This document shows, one piece after another, positions 8,450 to 17,025 of a stretch of 64,000 bases of DNA (position 1 is its first letter; each line of letters opens with the position of its first letter). Origin of the DNA: Mycolicibacter heraklionensis. GTDB taxonomy: Bacteria; Actinomycetota; Actinomycetes; Mycobacteriales; Mycobacteriaceae. The position numbers and the translations under genes are program-made. A model generated the notes under the pieces. That model was not told the origin of the DNA, made no database searches, and saw only the letters and a list, made by a program, of their open reading frames with translations. The stretch lies in assembly GCF_001021505.1 (NCBI RefSeq), contig NZ_LDPO01000025.1:1-64000 (forward strand), given 5' to 3'.

Positions 8450-9334
8450 ATGACTGACGACGAGCTGGCCGGCCTCTCGGAGTTCGCCCTATTGGGGGGC
8501 AACGCCGAGCAGGCCGGCCTAGCTGGTCCGTTGCCCGACGTCGAGCGCATCGAGACCGCCGACGTCAGTGCGCTGCGCTGGGGGTCGGCGCCGCCGCGGG
8601 TGGTGTTCCTGCACGGCGGCGCGCAGAACGCCCATACCTGGGACACCGTCATCCTCGGGCTCGGCGAGCCCGCGCTGGCGGTGGACCTGCCGGGGCACGG
8701 CCGCTCGGCGTGGCGCGAGGACGGCGACTACTCACCCCAGCGCAATGCCGCCACTCTGGCGCCGGTGCTGCAGGAGCTGGCACCCGACGCCGAGTTGGTG
8801 GTCGGTATGTCCCTGGGCGGGTTGACCGCGATCCGGTTGGCGGCCACCGCCGGCGAGCTGGTGCGCCGGTTGGCCATCGTGGATGTGACACCGTCGGCGT
8901 TGCAGCGGCATGCCCAGATGAGTGCCGCCGACCGCGGGACCGTGGCATTGGCCCAAGGGGATCGGACCTTCCCCGACTTCGAGTCACTGCTGGCGGTCAC
9001 CACGGCCGCGGCACCACACCGGGATCCGGAATCCCTGCGACGCGGGCTGTTCCACAACACCCGTCGGCTGCCGGACGGCAGTTGGACGTGGCGTTACGAC
9101 GCCATCCGGTCGGTCGGCGACTTCACCGAGCTGTGGACCGATGTCTCGGCGATCACCGCGCCGACCACCTTGATCCGCGGCGGCGATTCGTTCTTCGTGA
9201 CCGCCGACGACGTCGCCGAGTACGCGCAACGCTCACCGGGGTTGACCACGCACGTCGTGGACGGTGCCGGACACTCGGTACAAAGTGATCGGCCTCGCGT
9301 GCTGGTCGAGCTGCTTCGCATGACCCTCGCCTGA
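8450..9334 (+). CDS. Alpha/beta-fold hydrolase (Rv0045c-like esterase)
   Basis: Predicted 294-aa cytosolic serine hydrolase matching Rv0045c, which is known as an esterase. An oxyanion-hole HGGAQNAHTWD motif lies near residue 50, the nucleophile elbow is GMSLGG, and the catalytic histidine lies in GAGHSVQ near the C-terminus. No signal peptide is present. The ATG at 8450 was chosen because the frame upstream overlaps the end of ino1. The 20-bp gap to ino1 suggests one transcript. The natural substrate is unknown. Confidence 0.92.
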   Translation: MTDDELAGLSEFALLGGNAEQAGLAGPLPDVERIETADVSALRWGSAPPRVVFLHGGAQNAHTWDTVILGLGEPALAVDLPGHGRSAWREDGDYSPQRNAATLAPVLQELAPDAELVVGMSLGGLTAIRLAATAGELVRRLAIVDVTPSALQRHAQMSAADRGTVALAQGDRTFPDFESLLAVTTAAAPHRDPESLRRGLFHNTRRLPDGSWTWRYDAIRSVGDFTELWTDVSAITAPTTLIRGGDSFFVTADDVAEYAQRSPGLTTHVVDGAGHSVQSDRPRVLVELLRMTLA

Positions 9335-9374
9335 ATCCGTCGGTTCACTGGCATCGATCCCGCAATTCCGGGGA

Positions 9375-9380
9375 TAAGGT
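9375..9380 (+). promoter_or_regulatory. TAAGGT -10-like element, leaderless start predicted
   Basis: TAAGGT fits TANNNT and ends 6 nt before the ATG at 9387. No Shine-Dalgarno sequence is visible, so transcription probably starts at the start codon. Confidence 0.45.
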
Positions 9381-9386
9381 GGCGAG

Positions 9387-10184
9387 ATGGCCCGACCCCT
9401 CCGCATCGCGGTGCAACTGCAGCCTCAGCACGCGGCGCACTACGGCGCGATCCGCGACGCGGTCCGGCGTTGTGAAGACGCCGGGGTCGACATCGCCTTC
9501 AACTGGGATCACTTCTTTCCGCTCTACGGCGACCGCGACGGACCGCACTTCGAGTGCTGGACCATGCTGGCCGCCTGGGCGGAGCAGACCTCGCGCATCG
9601 AGATCGGTGCGCTGGTGTCGTGCAACTCCTACCGCAACCCGGAGCTGCTCGCCGACATGGCCCGCACCGTCGACCACATCGGCGACGGCCGGCTGATCCT
9701 GGGCATCGGCTCGGGCTGGAAGCATCGGGACTACCGGGAATACGGCTACGAGTTCGGGACCGCAGGCAGCCGCCTCGACGACTTGGCCGGCGCACTGCCG
9801 CGAATCAAAAGCCGCCTGGCCCAGCTCAATCCGCCGCCCACCCGCGCGATCCCGTTGCTGATCGGCGGCGGTGGCGAGCGCAAGACGCTGCGCCTCGTCG
9901 CCGAGCACGCCGACATGTGGCACAGCTTCGCCGACGCCGACAGCTACCCGCACAAGGCCGCCGTGCTGGCGCAGCACTGCGCCGCAGTCGGGCGTGACCC
10001 CGCCACGATCGAGCACTCCGCGGCGCTGGGCGGCGACCAGACGCGCGGCAGCGTGGCCGAGTTGCTCGCCGAGGCCGACGCGTTGACCGGACTCGGGGTG
10101 AGCCTGCTGACCATCGGCAGCACCGGCCCCGACTACGACCTGTCCGCCGCCGAGGCGCTGTGCCGATGGCGCGACCAGCAATAA
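9387..10184 (+). CDS. LLM class F420-dependent oxidoreductase (Rv0044c-like)
   Basis: Predicted 265-aa member of the luciferase-like monooxygenase family, in which mycobacterial members usually use coenzyme F420. The TIM-barrel pattern is visible: FNWDHFFPLYGD near residue 37, NPELLADMARTVDHI, and the conserved GRLILGIGSGWKHRDY, followed by IPLLIGGGGERKTLRLVAEHADMW split across later strands. The length matches Rv0044c (264 aa). Its end overlaps the start of the ABC transporter gene by about 19 nt, so coupling is likely. The substrate is unknown, and FMN rather than F420 cannot be excluded from sequence alone. Confidence 0.9.
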   Translation: MARPLRIAVQLQPQHAAHYGAIRDAVRRCEDAGVDIAFNWDHFFPLYGDRDGPHFECWTMLAAWAEQTSRIEIGALVSCNSYRNPELLADMARTVDHIGDGRLILGIGSGWKHRDYREYGYEFGTAGSRLDDLAGALPRIKSRLAQLNPPPTRAIPLLIGGGGERKTLRLVAEHADMWHSFADADSYPHKAAVLAQHCAAVGRDPATIEHSAALGGDQTRGSVAELLAEADALTGLGVSLLTIGSTGPDYDLSAAEALCRWRDQQ

Positions 10185-11947
10185 GGCTCGCGGCGTTCAT
10201 CGCCACCTGCCTGATCGTGTGCGGTCTGGCGGCGGTGCCGCCGGCCGGGGCCGCCCCGGACCTGTGCACCCCGCCCGGGGAGCAGGCCGCCGTCGCGCTG
10301 CCGGTCAAACTGGCCAACGCCAAGTGGCCACGCGAGGACAAATACACCACGGCGGGCGTCGAACCGCTCAGTTCGATTGATGTGACCAAGCTCGGGCTGG
10401 GCACCCCGGGTGTGCTGACGGTCGGCACGCTGACCGAAAGCCCGCCGACGAACTGCATCAACGCCAAAGGCCGCTACAGCGGGTTCGACAATGAACTGCT
10501 GCGGGCCATCGCCAAGAAACTGGGCCTACGAGTCCACTTCGTCGGCACCGACTTCTTCGGCCTGCTGGCCCAAGTGGAGTCGGGACGTTTCGACGTCGGG
10601 TCGGCATCGATCAACGCCACCGACGAGCGGCGCCGCACCGTTGGTTTCACCAACGGCTACGACTTCGGCTACATGGCCCTGGTGGTCCCGGCCGGATCGG
10701 GAATCACCGGATACGACTCCCTGACCAGCGGGCAGCGCATCGCGGTGGTCCAGGGCACCGTCGAAGACGCCTACGTCGTCGACACCCTGGAAGTCGAACC
10801 GGTGCGGTTCCCCGACTCGATCACGCTGTACGCCAGCCTGAAAAGCCGCCAGGTGGACGCGTGGGTGGCGCCGTCGCTCACCGCACTGAACCTGCTGAAG
10901 CCCGGCGATCCGGCGCAGATCGTGAGCTATACCTTCAGCCCGGCCGGCTTCGAGGCCTACGCGGTGGCCAAGGGCAACCAGGCGCTGATCTCGGCGCTGA
11001 ACTCCGGCCTGGACGCGGTCATCGACGACGGCACCTGGCCGCAGCTCTTCACCGACTGGGTGCCGCGGCCGTTGCCGCCGGACTGGCAGCCGGGTTCCAA
11101 GTCGGCGGCCACCCCGCATCTGCCGGACTTCGCCGCGATCGCGGCGCGGCATCACCGGCTCGAGTCAGAGCCGTACACGCCCAAATCGACGCTGGCGCAG
11201 CTCCGCGACTCCTTCTTCGACTGGCACCTGTACCGGCGCGCGCTGCCGGACCTGCTCAAGACCGGTCTGCCCAACACGCTGCTGCTGACGGTGAGCGGTG
11301 GCGCCATCGGCTTGGTGGCGGGGCTGGGTCTGGCCGTGGCCGGACTCTCGCGCACCCGATGGCTGCGCTGGCCGGCGCGGATCTACACCGACATCTTCCG
11401 GGGACTGCCCGAGGTGCTGATCATCCTGCTGATCGGCCTGGCGGTCGGGCCGCTGGTGGGCGGGCTGACACACAACAACCCGTACCCACTGGGGATCGCG
11501 GCGCTGGGGCTGACCGCGGCGGCCTATATCGGGGAGATCTTGCGCTCGGGCATCCAGAGCGTGGAGTCCGGCCAGCTGGAGGCCTCGCGCGCACTGGGTT
11601 TCGGCTACCCGGCGGCGATGCGCCTGGTGGTGATCCCGCAGGGCATCCGGCGAGTACTGCCGGCGCTGGTCAACCAGTTCATCGCTCTGCTGAAGGCATC
11701 GGCGCTGCTGTACTTCCTCGGTCTGGTCGCCGGTCAGCGGGAGCTTTTCCAGGTGGGCCGCGACTTCAACGCCCAGACCGGCAGCCTCTCCCCCCTGGTG
11801 GCCGCCGGCGTCCTCTACCTGGCCCTGACCATCCCGCTGACACACCTGGTCAACTTCGTCGATCATCGGTTGCGGCGCGGCCGGCCCGCCGAAGCCGACG
11901 ATTTCGTCGAGCTGAGCCCGGCGATCTCCAGTCAGGAGATGACGTGA
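10166..11947 (+). CDS. Amino-acid ABC transporter, fused substrate-binding protein and permease
   Basis: A single polypeptide of about 593 aa combines two subunits that are usually separate. The signal/anchor segment (about 5-32) is followed by a type 3 extracellular solute-binding domain (about 70-300) containing GFDNELLRAIAKKLG and FDVGSASINATDERR. A linker of about 60 residues leads to a permease domain (about 365-580) whose EAA loop reads EASRALGFGYPAAMRL. It probably imports glutamine, glutamate or another polar amino acid. The ATG at 10166 and a GTG at 10160 are both possible starts; both overlap the previous gene. The stop overlaps the ATPase GTG, giving a coupled pair. No orthologue is present at this site in Mtb, as far as I recall. 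Confidence 0.9.
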   Translation: MARPAIRLAAFIATCLIVCGLAAVPPAGAAPDLCTPPGEQAAVALPVKLANAKWPREDKYTTAGVEPLSSIDVTKLGLGTPGVLTVGTLTESPPTNCINAKGRYSGFDNELLRAIAKKLGLRVHFVGTDFFGLLAQVESGRFDVGSASINATDERRRTVGFTNGYDFGYMALVVPAGSGITGYDSLTSGQRIAVVQGTVEDAYVVDTLEVEPVRFPDSITLYASLKSRQVDAWVAPSLTALNLLKPGDPAQIVSYTFSPAGFEAYAVAKGNQALISALNSGLDAVIDDGTWPQLFTDWVPRPLPPDWQPGSKSAATPHLPDFAAIAARHHRLESEPYTPKSTLAQLRDSFFDWHLYRRALPDLLKTGLPNTLLLTVSGGAIGLVAGLGLAVAGLSRTRWLRWPARIYTDIFRGLPEVLIILLIGLAVGPLVGGLTHNNPYPLGIAALGLTAAAYIGEILRSGIQSVESGQLEASRALGFGYPAAMRLVVIPQGIRRVLPALVNQFIALLKASALLYFLGLVAGQRELFQVGRDFNAQTGSLSPLVAAGVLYLALTIPLTHLVNFVDHRLRRGRPAEADDFVELSPAISSQEMT

Positions 11948-12690
11948 CAGCGCCGTCGGACCGCGAGCCGGTGTCGTTGGCGGCCAAGGGGATTCAGTTG
12001 TCCTTCGGCAAACATCAGGTGCTGCGCGGGGTCGACCTCGACGTGCCGGCGGGCGCCACCGCCGCGGTGATCGGTCCCTCCGGCTCGGGTAAGTCGACGA
12101 TGCTGCGCACCTTGAACCGGCTCCACGAACCCGACGCAGGCGATGTCCTGCTGGGTGGCCGGTCGGTGCTGGCCGACGACCCCGACGAGCTGCGCCAGCG
12201 GATCGGGATGGTGTTCCAGCATTTCAATCTGTTCCCGCACCGCAGCGTGCTGGACAACATCACGCTGGCTCCGCGCAAGCTGCGCGGGATGTCCGACGAC
12301 GCGGCCCGCGAGCTCGCGCTGGGCCTGCTGGACCGCGTCGGGCTGAAGAACAAGGCCGCCTCGCGCCCGTCGGCGCTCTCCGGCGGCCAGCAACAACGGG
12401 TGGCGATCGCCCGGGCGCTGGCGATGCAGCCGCAGGTGATGCTTTTCGACGAGGCCACCTCGGCGCTGGACCCGGAGTTGGTCAAGGGGATCCTGGCGTT
12501 GATCGCCGAACTCGGCGCCGACGGCATGACGATGGTCGTGGTCACCCATGAGATGGGCTTCGCCCGCTCCGCGTCGGACACGGTGGTCTTCATGGACCGG
12601 GGCAGGGTCGTGGAGTCCGGCCCGCCGGATCAGCTGTTCGACAACGCAGCGACGGAGCGGCTGCAGAAGTTCCTGTCCCAAGTGTTGTGA
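11944..12690 (+). CDS. Amino-acid ABC transporter ATP-binding protein
   Basis: A 248-aa ATPase that powers the fused importer encoded just upstream. Walker A is GPSGSGKST, the Q-loop lies in GMVFQHFNLFPH, the signature is LSGGQQQR, Walker B is VMLFDEATSALD and the switch histidine is in VVVTHEMGF. The sequence is typical of the GlnQ/HisP polar amino-acid subfamily. The GTG overlaps the permease TGA in a GTGA arrangement, so the two are translationally coupled. Confidence 0.96.
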   Translation: MTAPSDREPVSLAAKGIQLSFGKHQVLRGVDLDVPAGATAAVIGPSGSGKSTMLRTLNRLHEPDAGDVLLGGRSVLADDPDELRQRIGMVFQHFNLFPHRSVLDNITLAPRKLRGMSDDAARELALGLLDRVGLKNKAASRPSALSGGQQQRVAIARALAMQPQVMLFDEATSALDPELVKGILALIAELGADGMTMVVVTHEMGFARSASDTVVFMDRGRVVESGPPDQLFDNAATERLQKFLSQVL

Positions 12691-12734
12691 CAGCAACCTT
12701 CGCAGACCTATCACCCCTCGTGGGAACCGCCGGT

Positions 12735-12740
12735 TAGACT
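12735..12740 (+). promoter_or_regulatory. TAGACT -10-like element before marR
   Basis: TAGACT lies 8 nt before the ATG at 12749, in the 58-bp gap after the ABC ATPase gene. The spacing suggests a leaderless transcript for the MarR gene, separate from the transporter operon. Confidence 0.45.
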
Positions 12741-12748
12741 GGCGAACT

Positions 12749-13261
12749 ATGACGGAGAGCACTGCCGATACGCCGCAGGTGACGGCGATCGCGGAAGGCT
12801 TGCACCGCTCGCTGTCCAAACTCTTTTCGATACTGCGGCGCGGCGACATCAGCAGAGGCACGCCGACCGGTGAGTTGACCCTGGCTCAGCTGTCGATCCT
12901 GATCACGCTGCTGGACCGCGGCCCCATCCGCATGACCGAGCTGGCCGCCCACGAACGGGTCCGCACCCCCACCACCACGGTGGCGATCCGCCGCCTGGAG
13001 AAGATCGGCCTGGTCAAGCGCAGCCGGGATCCGTCCGACCTGCGGGCGGTGCTGGTTGACATCACCCCCGAAGGCCTGGCCAGCCACCGCGAGTCGCTGG
13101 CAAACCGGCACGCCGCGCTGGCGGCGATGCTGAGCAAGCTCAGCCAGGAAGACCTGGACACCCTGACCCGGGCGCTGGAACCGCTGGAGCGGCTGGCCAC
13201 CTGCGATGGGGTCGAGGCCGCCGCTGACGACGGGGCGGGCTGCCCCCTGGACTGCGGTTGA
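12749..13261 (+). CDS. MarR family transcriptional regulator (Rv0042c-like)
   Basis: Predicted 170-aa dimeric winged-helix regulator. The DNA-binding helices lie at about residues 55-95 (RMTELAAHERVRTPTTTVAIRR split by the turn), and the wing contains KRSRDPSDLRAVLVDITPEG. The C-terminus is helical and ends with a Cys-containing GCPLDCG. The ATG at 12749 is supported by a TAGACT element at leaderless spacing. It is positional kin to Rv0042c but shorter than the Mtb annotation. The stop overlaps the SDR start by 1 nt, so the SDR enzyme is the most likely co-regulated partner. Confidence 0.9.
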   Translation: MTESTADTPQVTAIAEGLHRSLSKLFSILRRGDISRGTPTGELTLAQLSILITLLDRGPIRMTELAAHERVRTPTTTVAIRRLEKIGLVKRSRDPSDLRAVLVDITPEGLASHRESLANRHAALAAMLSKLSQEDLDTLTRALEPLERLATCDGVEAAADDGAGCPLDCG

Positions 13262-13926
13262 TGCCGACCGCGCTGATCACCGGAGCCGGCGGCGGGATCG
13301 GTTCGGCGATAGCAGAGGCGCTGGCGCCCACCCACACGCTGTTGCTGGCCGGCCGGCCGTCAGCGCGTCTGGACGCGGTGGCGCAGCGGCTCGGCGCCAC
13401 CACCTGGCCGCTTGACCTCGCCGACGCCGACGGGATCGAGGCGGCCACCGAGATCGTCGACGAACTCGACGTGCTGGTGCACAACGCCGGGGTGATGCTG
13501 CCCGGGGCGGCCGGGGAGTCCTATATCGAAGAGTGGCGGGCCACTTTCGAAGTGAACGTGTTCGGTGCGGTGGCCCTGACGTGCGCGCTGCTGCCCGCGT
13601 TGCGGGCGGCCCGAGGTCAGGTGGTCTTCATCAACTCCGGTGCCGGGCAACGGGTCTCTGCGGGCATGGCGTCGTATTCGGCGAGCAAGTTCGCGCTTCG
13701 GGCGTTCGCCGATTCACTGCGCAGTGACGAGCCGGCGCTGCGGGTCACCACGGTCTACCCCGGCCGGGTCGACACCGACATGCAGCACGACCTGGTGGCC
13801 TATGAGGGCGGCGAGTACGACCCCGGCCGCTTCCTGCGTCCCGCCACCGTCGCCGAAGTGGTGGCCGCCGCGATACGCACCCCGGCCGACGCGCAGCTAC
13901 AGGAAGTGGTGATCCGGCCGCGCTGA
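13261..13926 (+). CDS. Short-chain dehydrogenase/reductase
   Basis: Predicted 221-aa NAD(P)-dependent oxidoreductase of the classical SDR family. It has the cofactor motif TGAGGGIG (residues 8-15), the structural NAG at about 77, catalytic Ser in INSGAG, and the YSASK catalytic Tyr-Lys pair. The length is at the short end for the family, with a compact C-terminus. The ATG overlaps the MarR TGA by 1 nt, so both genes are probably one operon. In Mtb a GntR gene (Rv0043c), not an SDR, lies between the homologues of the surrounding genes. The substrate is unknown. Confidence 0.92.
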   Translation: MPTALITGAGGGIGSAIAEALAPTHTLLLAGRPSARLDAVAQRLGATTWPLDLADADGIEAATEIVDELDVLVHNAGVMLPGAAGESYIEEWRATFEVNVFGAVALTCALLPALRAARGQVVFINSGAGQRVSAGMASYSASKFALRAFADSLRSDEPALRVTTVYPGRVDTDMQHDLVAYEGGEYDPGRFLRPATVAEVVAAAIRTPADAQLQEVVIRPR

Positions 13927-13932
13927 CCCGGG

Positions 13933-14604
13933 TCAGCCGGTGATTCCCGCCCGTACCTGGTCGGCGACCTTGAGTGCCTGGTCGGACACGATCCCGCTGC
14001 TGCACACCAGAACCTCGATGGCCGCGTTGGACTTTCCGGTGATCACGTGCGAGCACGTCGAGTGGTCTGACACCCGGTTGGTGCGCACCGCGAAGCCGTC
14101 GCCGGCCTCCGACGGGGTCTGCACGTACCACTGCTCGTCGTCCTGCCCGGGCAGCGTCAGGTTGACCTGGTCGCCGGCGCAGTTCTGCCAGGACTGCGCG
14201 GTCTCACTCACGAAGGCCGACGCGGCTTCCTCGGTCGGGAACGCCGCTATCACTGTCGTCACCCGCACTCGCACCGGGCCGGTGGTGTCACTGGTCAGGG
14301 TCTGCAGATCGATCCCTCGGTAGGAGCTGCCGCCGTAGGTCGCTTCGGTGGCCGGATAGACCGCTCCGACACACCCCTGCTCAACGGATTTGTAGTTGCG
14401 CAGCCCATTGGAGTGGTCGGTGACCGTCAGCGACGGATTCCGCAGTCCCGGCCCCGCGAAGATGCTGTTGAGCGAGGCGGGATCGGGTTGCAGCGCCGCG
14501 AGGTCATCGGCGTCGACCGGGGCGGCGACGGCCGGTGCCGCAAGCAACAGGCCGACCGCAGCGATGCCGGCGGTGAACATGCCGAGGGAGTGCGAATTGC
14601 GCAT
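13933..14604 (-). CDS. Secreted PknH-like sensor domain protein (copy 1)
   Basis: Predicted 223-aa exported protein. A signal peptide is followed by an AAPAVAAP-like cleavage region, then a domain resembling the extracellular sensor of Ser/Thr kinase PknH (PF14032). Four cysteines occur in the family order (contexts GCVGA, NCAGD, TCSHV, VCSSG), enough for two disulfides. The pattern YGGSSYRGIDLQTL and a TTVIAAFPTEEAA segment match the family. The ATG at 14604 was chosen because AAAGG lies 10 nt upstream; an ATG at 14628 has no ribosome binding site. It lies downstream of another family member on the same strand. No kinase domain is attached, so a ligand-binding or decoy role is possible but unproven. 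Confidence 0.82.
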   Translation of the reverse strand: MRNSHSLGMFTAGIAAVGLLLAAPAVAAPVDADDLAALQPDPASLNSIFAGPGLRNPSLTVTDHSNGLRNYKSVEQGCVGAVYPATEATYGGSSYRGIDLQTLTSDTTGPVRVRVTTVIAAFPTEEAASAFVSETAQSWQNCAGDQVNLTLPGQDDEQWYVQTPSEAGDGFAVRTNRVSDHSTCSHVITGKSNAAIEVLVCSSGIVSDQALKVADQVRAGITG

Positions 14605-14644
14605 GGAGAGCTGGCCTTTCGTCGACATAGTTTGCGAGCCGGGG

Positions 14645-15307
14645 TTAGCCGAGGTTCCGGACGATCTGCGAACGCAGGCTGCGCCCCTTGCCGCCCGGGT
14701 TGTCGTCGGTGCATAGCCGGACGTCGACGACGTAGTTGCTCTTGGCCTGTAGCACCCGCTCGCAGCCCGCGGTGCCCTTCATGGGATTCGCGAACAGGGT
14801 GGCGAACAGTTCCAGCCCTCCCGCGGTGACGACACCGGCCTTGACGTCGGCAGTCATCCCGTTGGTGTATTCGGCGGTCAACGGCGTGCCTTTGCAGCCC
14901 TTCCAAATGGCGGCCTGGTCGTTGAGGTAGGTCTGCGCAGCCTTGGCGTCGGGGAATTCGGCAACGGCCTGCACCACGTTGGGGTTCACCTCGCCACCGG
15001 GCTGCCGAAGGGTCTGCACGACGAAGTCCGTGTAGCCGGAACCGTCGTAGGCCGCTGCCGAGCCAGGCGCATACACCGCCGTGCAGTTCGACGGTGTGGT
15101 GGTCGGCGTGCTCAGCGGCTGGGTGCCGGACTCGGAGCTGATCACCTGCATCGTGGTGTCCAGCCGCTCGCTGACCTCATCGGCGGGAACCAGCACGTCA
15201 GCCAGGTCCACCGCACTGGGCGCAGCCTGCGCGATCGAACCGTCTGTGACCACCCCGATTAACGTCGCGGCCGAGACTGCCACCACTGCGGCTAGGTGAA
15301 TTCGCAT
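14645..15307 (-). CDS. Secreted PknH-like sensor domain protein (copy 2)
   Basis: Predicted 220-aa exported protein and the most typical member of the local family. The signal peptide ends near SIAQAAPS, and the domain contains YDGSGYTDFVVQTLRQPGG and VVQAVAEFPDAKAAQ, hallmarks of PknH_C (PF14032) proteins. The four conserved cysteines occur as NCTAV, KGCKG, GCERV and LCTDD. The ATG at 15307 follows GAAGGGA at good spacing; an upstream extension would cross the divergent promoter region. It is divergently transcribed from copy 3, with 157 bp between them. Confidence 0.87.
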   Translation of the reverse strand: MRIHLAAVVAVSAATLIGVVTDGSIAQAAPSAVDLADVLVPADEVSERLDTTMQVISSESGTQPLSTPTTTPSNCTAVYAPGSAAAYDGSGYTDFVVQTLRQPGGEVNPNVVQAVAEFPDAKAAQTYLNDQAAIWKGCKGTPLTAEYTNGMTADVKAGVVTAGGLELFATLFANPMKGTAGCERVLQAKSNYVVDVRLCTDDNPGGKGRSLRSQIVRNLG

Positions 15308-15464
15308 CGAAATCCCTTCTGTTTCGCCGTGCTGAAATCCCCCTACCGGCGGCTGGGGCTGACCGCATGTTATCCGGTGTTCCGCGCGGAGACCCCACCG
15401 TTGGAGTCCGCGATGTGGTTCCATCGATAACCGAACCGACCGACCCCAACGTGAAGGACGTGTA

Positions 15465-16187
15465 ATGCAACGGGACGACACCGACCGGAGAATCGGTTAC
15501 CTGGCGCTCGCGATCGCGACCGGCGCCGCCGGGGCGCTGACGGTACTGCCCGGCCTGGCCTCGGCCACCCCGGGCGCGCCCGGCATCGACGACACCACCA
15601 CCTCCGCGGGCGTCGACCTGGCCGCTCTCCAGCTGACCTCGGCGGAGGCGTCGCCCATCGTCAAGTGGCCGTCGGATCCGCCCGCCGAGTTGACCGTCTA
15701 CAAGACTGCGACCTCACCGATCGCCGGTGCGGCCAGCACCTCCGATGCGCAATGCGCCAGTGCCGTCTACGCCGGCCTGGACAAAACCTATGACGGCAGT
15801 GGCTACACCGGACTGAACTACCAAGAGCTCACCGGATTCGGTTCCAAGAACAGCTATACGGTGATCTCGGTGGCCTCCAGCTACACCGACGAACACGCCG
15901 CGGCCAACATGGTGGCCAACACCATTCAGAACTGGACCGACTGCAACCGCAAGAAGGTGACCGGCGACCTCAGCGGCTCGACGCAAACCCGGACCGTCAA
16001 CAACGTGGTCTCCACCACCGACGACATCTACCTCGTCAACAACATCACCGACGACGGCGGTGCCTGCTCGCACGCGATGACGTCGCGGGGCAACGTGGTG
16101 GTCGAGGTGTCGGCATGCCGATCCAACATCGGTCTGGTCAAGCAGAGTCTTCAGCTGGCCAACAAGATGCTGGTCAAGCTGCCATGA
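15465..16187 (+). CDS. Secreted PknH-like sensor domain protein (copy 3)
   Basis: Predicted 240-aa exported protein that opens a six-gene plus-strand operon. A hydrophobic segment (about 11-35) ends near GLASATPG and looks like a cleavable signal. The mature part has YDGSGYTGLNYQEL and the four family cysteines (QCASA, DCNRK, ACSHA, ACRSN). The ATG is preceded by GAAGGA. Its TGA overlaps the ATG of the lipoprotein gene (ATGA), so the two are translationally coupled. Ligand and partner are unknown. Confidence 0.84.
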   Translation: MQRDDTDRRIGYLALAIATGAAGALTVLPGLASATPGAPGIDDTTTSAGVDLAALQLTSAEASPIVKWPSDPPAELTVYKTATSPIAGAASTSDAQCASAVYAGLDKTYDGSGYTGLNYQELTGFGSKNSYTVISVASSYTDEHAAANMVANTIQNWTDCNRKKVTGDLSGSTQTRTVNNVVSTTDDIYLVNNITDDGGACSHAMTSRGNVVVEVSACRSNIGLVKQSLQLANKMLVKLP

Positions 16188-16999
16188 CGCACCGACTTAT
16201 CGCCGGCTGGTGTGTCGGGCTGGCCGCGCTGGCTCTCGCCGGGTGCGCCGGTGACGACCCCGACCAGGACAGCGCTGCCGCGGTTGCGCCGGCGGCGGCA
16301 GCGACGCCGCCCCGCGTCCAACAAGACCCGACGGCACCCGCCGCCCCGGCCGGTGAGTCGGGCGGCAAAGCCGCAACGGCTCCGACTCCGGCACCGGCCG
16401 CCGGGCCCCGTTTGGTGACACCAGGCAAGCTTGGCGCACTGTTGGTCCCGATCGAGGACCTCAACGACGTCGTCGGCGCGAAGCTGGGGTTCGAGACGGT
16501 GTTCACCAGGCCCGGCGCGCCGGCGGGCGGCCTGGGCGACAAGGCCGGCTGCGCAGTGTTGTTCGGCTCCAACACCGACAGCTACGCAGGCGAATACACC
16601 GCATTCCGGCGCCAGAGCGTGCGCGACGGTGAGGACAGCTCGCAACATTTCGTCGCCCAGGAAGTGGCTGCCTTCGCCGATGTCGCCACCGCGACCGAGA
16701 ACTTCGGCAAGACCTTCGACAAGAAGGCACTGGCCGGCTGTGACGGTGCCGTCGTGCATCGCCAGGGTGACGACGACCGCATCACCTGGCGTCTCAACCT
16801 GGCCGGCATCACCGCCGACACCGCCCGGTGGACGCTGGACCAGTACGCCGACGGCAAACCCAACGACTGGACTTGCGCGCATGAGGCGCGCACCCGCAGC
16901 AACGTCGAATTCACGGTCACCGTATGCCAGTTCGGCAACGCGGCGCCGGCTGCGACAGCGATCGGCGATCAGATCACCGACTGGATCCCCCACCCGTGA
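16184..16999 (+). CDS. PknH-like sensor domain lipoprotein (copy 4)
   Basis: Predicted 271-aa lipoprotein. The lipobox LAGC lies near residue 20, so the protein should be lipidated and membrane-anchored. An Ala/Pro-rich linker (about 25-80) is followed by a divergent PknH_C-type domain with four cysteines in family order (GCAVL, GCDGA, TCAHE, VCQFG). The ATGA overlap with copy 3 and the 26-bp gap to copy 5 place it in one operon. It differs from copies 1-3 in lacking the YxGSGY motif, having SYAGEYTAFR at that place. Confidence 0.83.
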   Translation: MTHRLIAGWCVGLAALALAGCAGDDPDQDSAAAVAPAAAATPPRVQQDPTAPAAPAGESGGKAATAPTPAPAAGPRLVTPGKLGALLVPIEDLNDVVGAKLGFETVFTRPGAPAGGLGDKAGCAVLFGSNTDSYAGEYTAFRRQSVRDGEDSSQHFVAQEVAAFADVATATENFGKTFDKKALAGCDGAVVHRQGDDDRITWRLNLAGITADTARWTLDQYADGKPNDWTCAHEARTRSNVEFTVTVCQFGNAAPAATAIGDQITDWIPHP

Positions 17000-17025
17000 C
17001 CGGCATGCGAGGAAAGGCGGCAGCG

